A program made the translations under genes and the position numbers. A stretch of 64,000 nt of DNA, taken from the NCBI GenBank assembly GCA_943361925.1, contig CALRIT020000003.1:62001-126000 (forward strand), written 5' to 3'. Of the stretch, positions 62,515-64,000 are shown piece after piece; the stretch's first letter is position 1, and the number at the start of each line of letters is the position of its first letter. The stretch is from CAISCU01 sp943361925. Lineage in GTDB: Bacteria > Bacteroidota > Bacteroidia > UKL13-3. A model generated the notes under the pieces. It ran no database searches. It was not told where the DNA came from and saw nothing but the letters and a program-made list of their open reading frames with translations.

Positions 62515-64000
62515 AAAGATTAAAACTATATATCATATTAAGTCTAATAGGTTTTGCAAGTCAAGCCCAAAGTATCAAACCAAGAAAAGCGTGTAGAAGT
62601 ATAAATGATAACACAATTTTATGGTCGAGAGTACCAAATGCTTGCACAATAATTGGAAATCTCATTTTATATGGGCGTGAAAGTATTGCATCTCCATTTA
62701 TAGAACTATCAAATACAGTAAACCCAAACAATTTCACATTTACTCACTTAGGCGCAAATCTCCCTACTAACAAAGATTGGTCGTACTATTTCACATACCA
62801 GGTTGATTGTGGAACTGGAGTAATAAACGAAATTAGCGATACAATCAGCGTTGATATAATTCAACCTGAACAATCATTCTTAGATTCTATTTCAGTAGAA
62901 CTTGGTACAAACAGAATTCTTATTGGCTGGCAATCGAATAAAAGTCCCGACTTTGGATCATATAGTTTATACAACTACAATAGGGCAGACCCAAGAGTTA
63001 TAGAAAACTATATTGATACATTTTATACCGATGGTTCTTCAGGAGATCCTACTACTACTAAACTTAGGTATGAAATCACTAGTTTAGATAGTTGTGGAAA
63101 CAGAAATCCTCTGAATGGAAATATTCATCAAACAATTCTACTTACTGCAACAACAGATACCTGTGCTAAAACTTGCACAATAAACTGGAGTCATTATGAA
63201 GGCTGGACAGAAATAGATAAATATTATATACTTAGATACAATGCTCCTGATCAAATAATATTAGATTCAGTGAGTGGAAATATAAATACCTATACCATTC
63301 AAAACCTAGATAGGATTATTCCATACTCATTTTTTGTAAGGGCTGTGAAAAAAGATACAAGAAGAATTACATCATCAAGCAATACTGCAAATGCAATTCC
63401 TTACTTTAGAATTGAACCGAGTGGACAATACATTTCCAATGTTTCACGTGAAAACAATTCCATAGAAATTAAAGTACAACAAAACAGTCTTCAAAACAAA
63501 AGGTACTTGATACTAGAAAGAGATGCTGATCTTGGATTTACTGAGTTAACTAAAATTCAAAACAACGAGAATAATTATATCGACCAAAATGTAAGTGTAA
63601 ACAAAAGGTACAAATACAGAGCAATAGCAGTTGGCCTATGCAATAATGTATTTGATACTAGCAATGTTTCAGGTAACATTGTTCTTGAATTAACAAATAA
63701 CGACCCTAAACTTGAACTTAACTGGAATAGGTATTTCACGTGGAACAAAGACGTAAAAGAATACATAATTAACAGAGCATCAGGAACTAACATCGATAAT
63801 GCAACAAATTTCATGGCATTTCAATCGGGCACTGACACATTTACTACAGATGTGATCGATAAGAACCAAGCAGTGTGTTATTATATAGAGGCTATAGAAA
63901 ACGATGTTCTAACCAGATCAAAGTCTAATATTGAATGTCTTAGCTTCTCCGGTAATATCTATTGGCCAAATGCAATTAGTCCTAATGGAACAAACAAAGT
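62511..64000 (+). CDS. Secreted T9SS type B (CHU_C/gliding-motility-associated C-terminal) protein, 3' truncated by the window
   Basis: An open frame of 496 codons runs from TTG at 62511 to the window end. The TTG overlaps the TGA of the upstream M16 gene (TTGA), and the frame has no in-frame ATG for over 400 codons, so TTG start with translational coupling is likely. The N-terminus is a signal peptide (KRLKLYIILSLIGFASQAQS). Several fibronectin type III-like segments follow (for example YTIQNLDRIIPYSFFVRAV and NKRYKYRAIAVG). The visible end, IYWPNAISPNGTNKV, matches the start of the CHU_C domain (FPNAFSPNGDGxND), the type B sorting signal of T9SS. Function beyond export is not known. Confidence 0.82.
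   Translation, partial: MKRLKLYIILSLIGFASQAQSIKPRKACRSINDNTILWSRVPNACTIIGNLILYGRESIASPFIELSNTVNPNNFTFTHLGANLPTNKDWSYYFTYQVDCGTGVINEISDTISVDIIQPEQSFLDSISVELGTNRILIGWQSNKSPDFGSYSLYNYNRADPRVIENYIDTFYTDGSSGDPTTTKLRYEITSLDSCGNRNPLNGNIHQTILLTATTDTCAKTCTINWSHYEGWTEIDKYYILRYNAPDQIILDSVSGNINTYTIQNLDRIIPYSFFVRAVKKDTRRITSSSNTANAIPYFRIEPSGQYISNVSRENNSIEIKVQQNSLQNKRYLILERDADLGFTELTKIQNNENNYIDQNVSVNKRYKYRAIAVGLCNNVFDTSNVSGNIVLELTNNDPKLELNWNRYFTWNKDVKEYIINRASGTNIDNATNFMAFQSGTDTFTTDVIDKNQAVCYYIEAIENDVLTRSKSNIECLSFSGNIYWPNAISPNGTNK
63440..63456. other. parS-like site in the T9SS type B gene
   Basis: TGTTTCACGTGAAAACA contains TTTCACGTGAAA and matches the parS consensus at 14 of 16 positions when aligned from the left, or throughout apart from one inserted A. 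It is in coding sequence, so it is unlikely to be an operator. Confidence 0.6.
63732..63747. other. parS-like site, second in the T9SS type B gene
   Basis: TATTTCACGTGGAACA matches TGTTTCACGTGAAACA at 14 of 16 positions and lies in coding sequence 290 bases from the previous site. Confidence 0.5.

Overview
The window is AT-rich DNA from a member of the Bacteroidota. The evidence is: two giant secreted proteins with type A C-terminal sorting domains of the type IX secretion system (T9SS) and one gene reaching a type B (gliding-motility/CHU_C-like) sorting domain at the window edge; SusC/TonB-like outer-membrane receptors with carboxypeptidase-like N-terminal domains; many SxC lipoproteins; and promoters of the Bacteroidota form TTG-N19/20-TAnnTTTG. 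No phage, transposase or CRISPR array was found. Genus-level assignment is not possible from the sequence alone.

Layout. 1-7.5 kb: the tail of an unknown gene, tRNA-Leu(CAG), a TonB-dependent receptor read from the minus strand under a clear TPP (THI-box) riboswitch (a probable thiamin-compound importer), a second TonB-like receptor/barrel, then a two-gene minus-strand cassette of a HAD-fold protein and a ParB/sulfiredoxin-fold protein. 7.5-11.3 kb: small envelope genes (cupin, three lipoproteins) and a methyltransferase, with dispersed purine-rich repeats in the gaps. 11.4-18.6 kb: a 2403-aa T9SS protein built of three super-repeats, divergent from a membrane-anchored TPR/helix-turn-helix protein. 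20.6-22.9 kb: an unknown membrane protein, a YCF48-like secreted protein and a 58-aa DpnD/PcfM-like protein. 23.1-39.4 kb: a minus-strand block with sensor kinase, LuxR-type response regulator, a 4023-aa T9SS adhesin-like protein with 5 near-identical cadherin-like repeats and about 16 HYR-like repeats, and an OmpA-family protein 11 bases downstream.

39.6-43.3 kb: Crp/Fnr regulator, small outer-membrane protein, DUF4386 membrane protein, a PemK/MazF-type toxin-antitoxin pair and an OmpA-domain protein. 43.4-48.2 kb: the mutL-rhomboid-rhomboid-EEP nuclease cluster. 48.3-59.6 kb: housekeeping and envelope genes (GH3/serine-hydrolase fusion, RRM protein, MazG-like pyrophosphohydrolase, LysM protein with a lytic-transglycosylase-like domain that has lost its catalytic Glu, gatA, tatA, RluB-like pseudouridine synthase with an Arg/Ser repeat tail, a lipoprotein, a dicarboxylate/amino-acid symporter). 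60-64 kb: an operon of two M16-family peptidase subunits (one with HxxEH, one without) translationally coupled to a T9SS type B protein that runs off the window.

The observations I consider most worth following are: a cluster of parS-like sites (TTTCACGTGAAA twice, plus two near matches) in the last 4 kb, suggesting a ParB-loading, origin-proximal region; the catalytically dead LysM/transglycosylase homologue; the riboswitch-controlled receptor whose predicted start of transcription coincides with the riboswitch 5' end; the two-component/giant adhesin/OmpA block with a symmetrical site over the adhesin promoter; and the HAD + ParB-like cassette.
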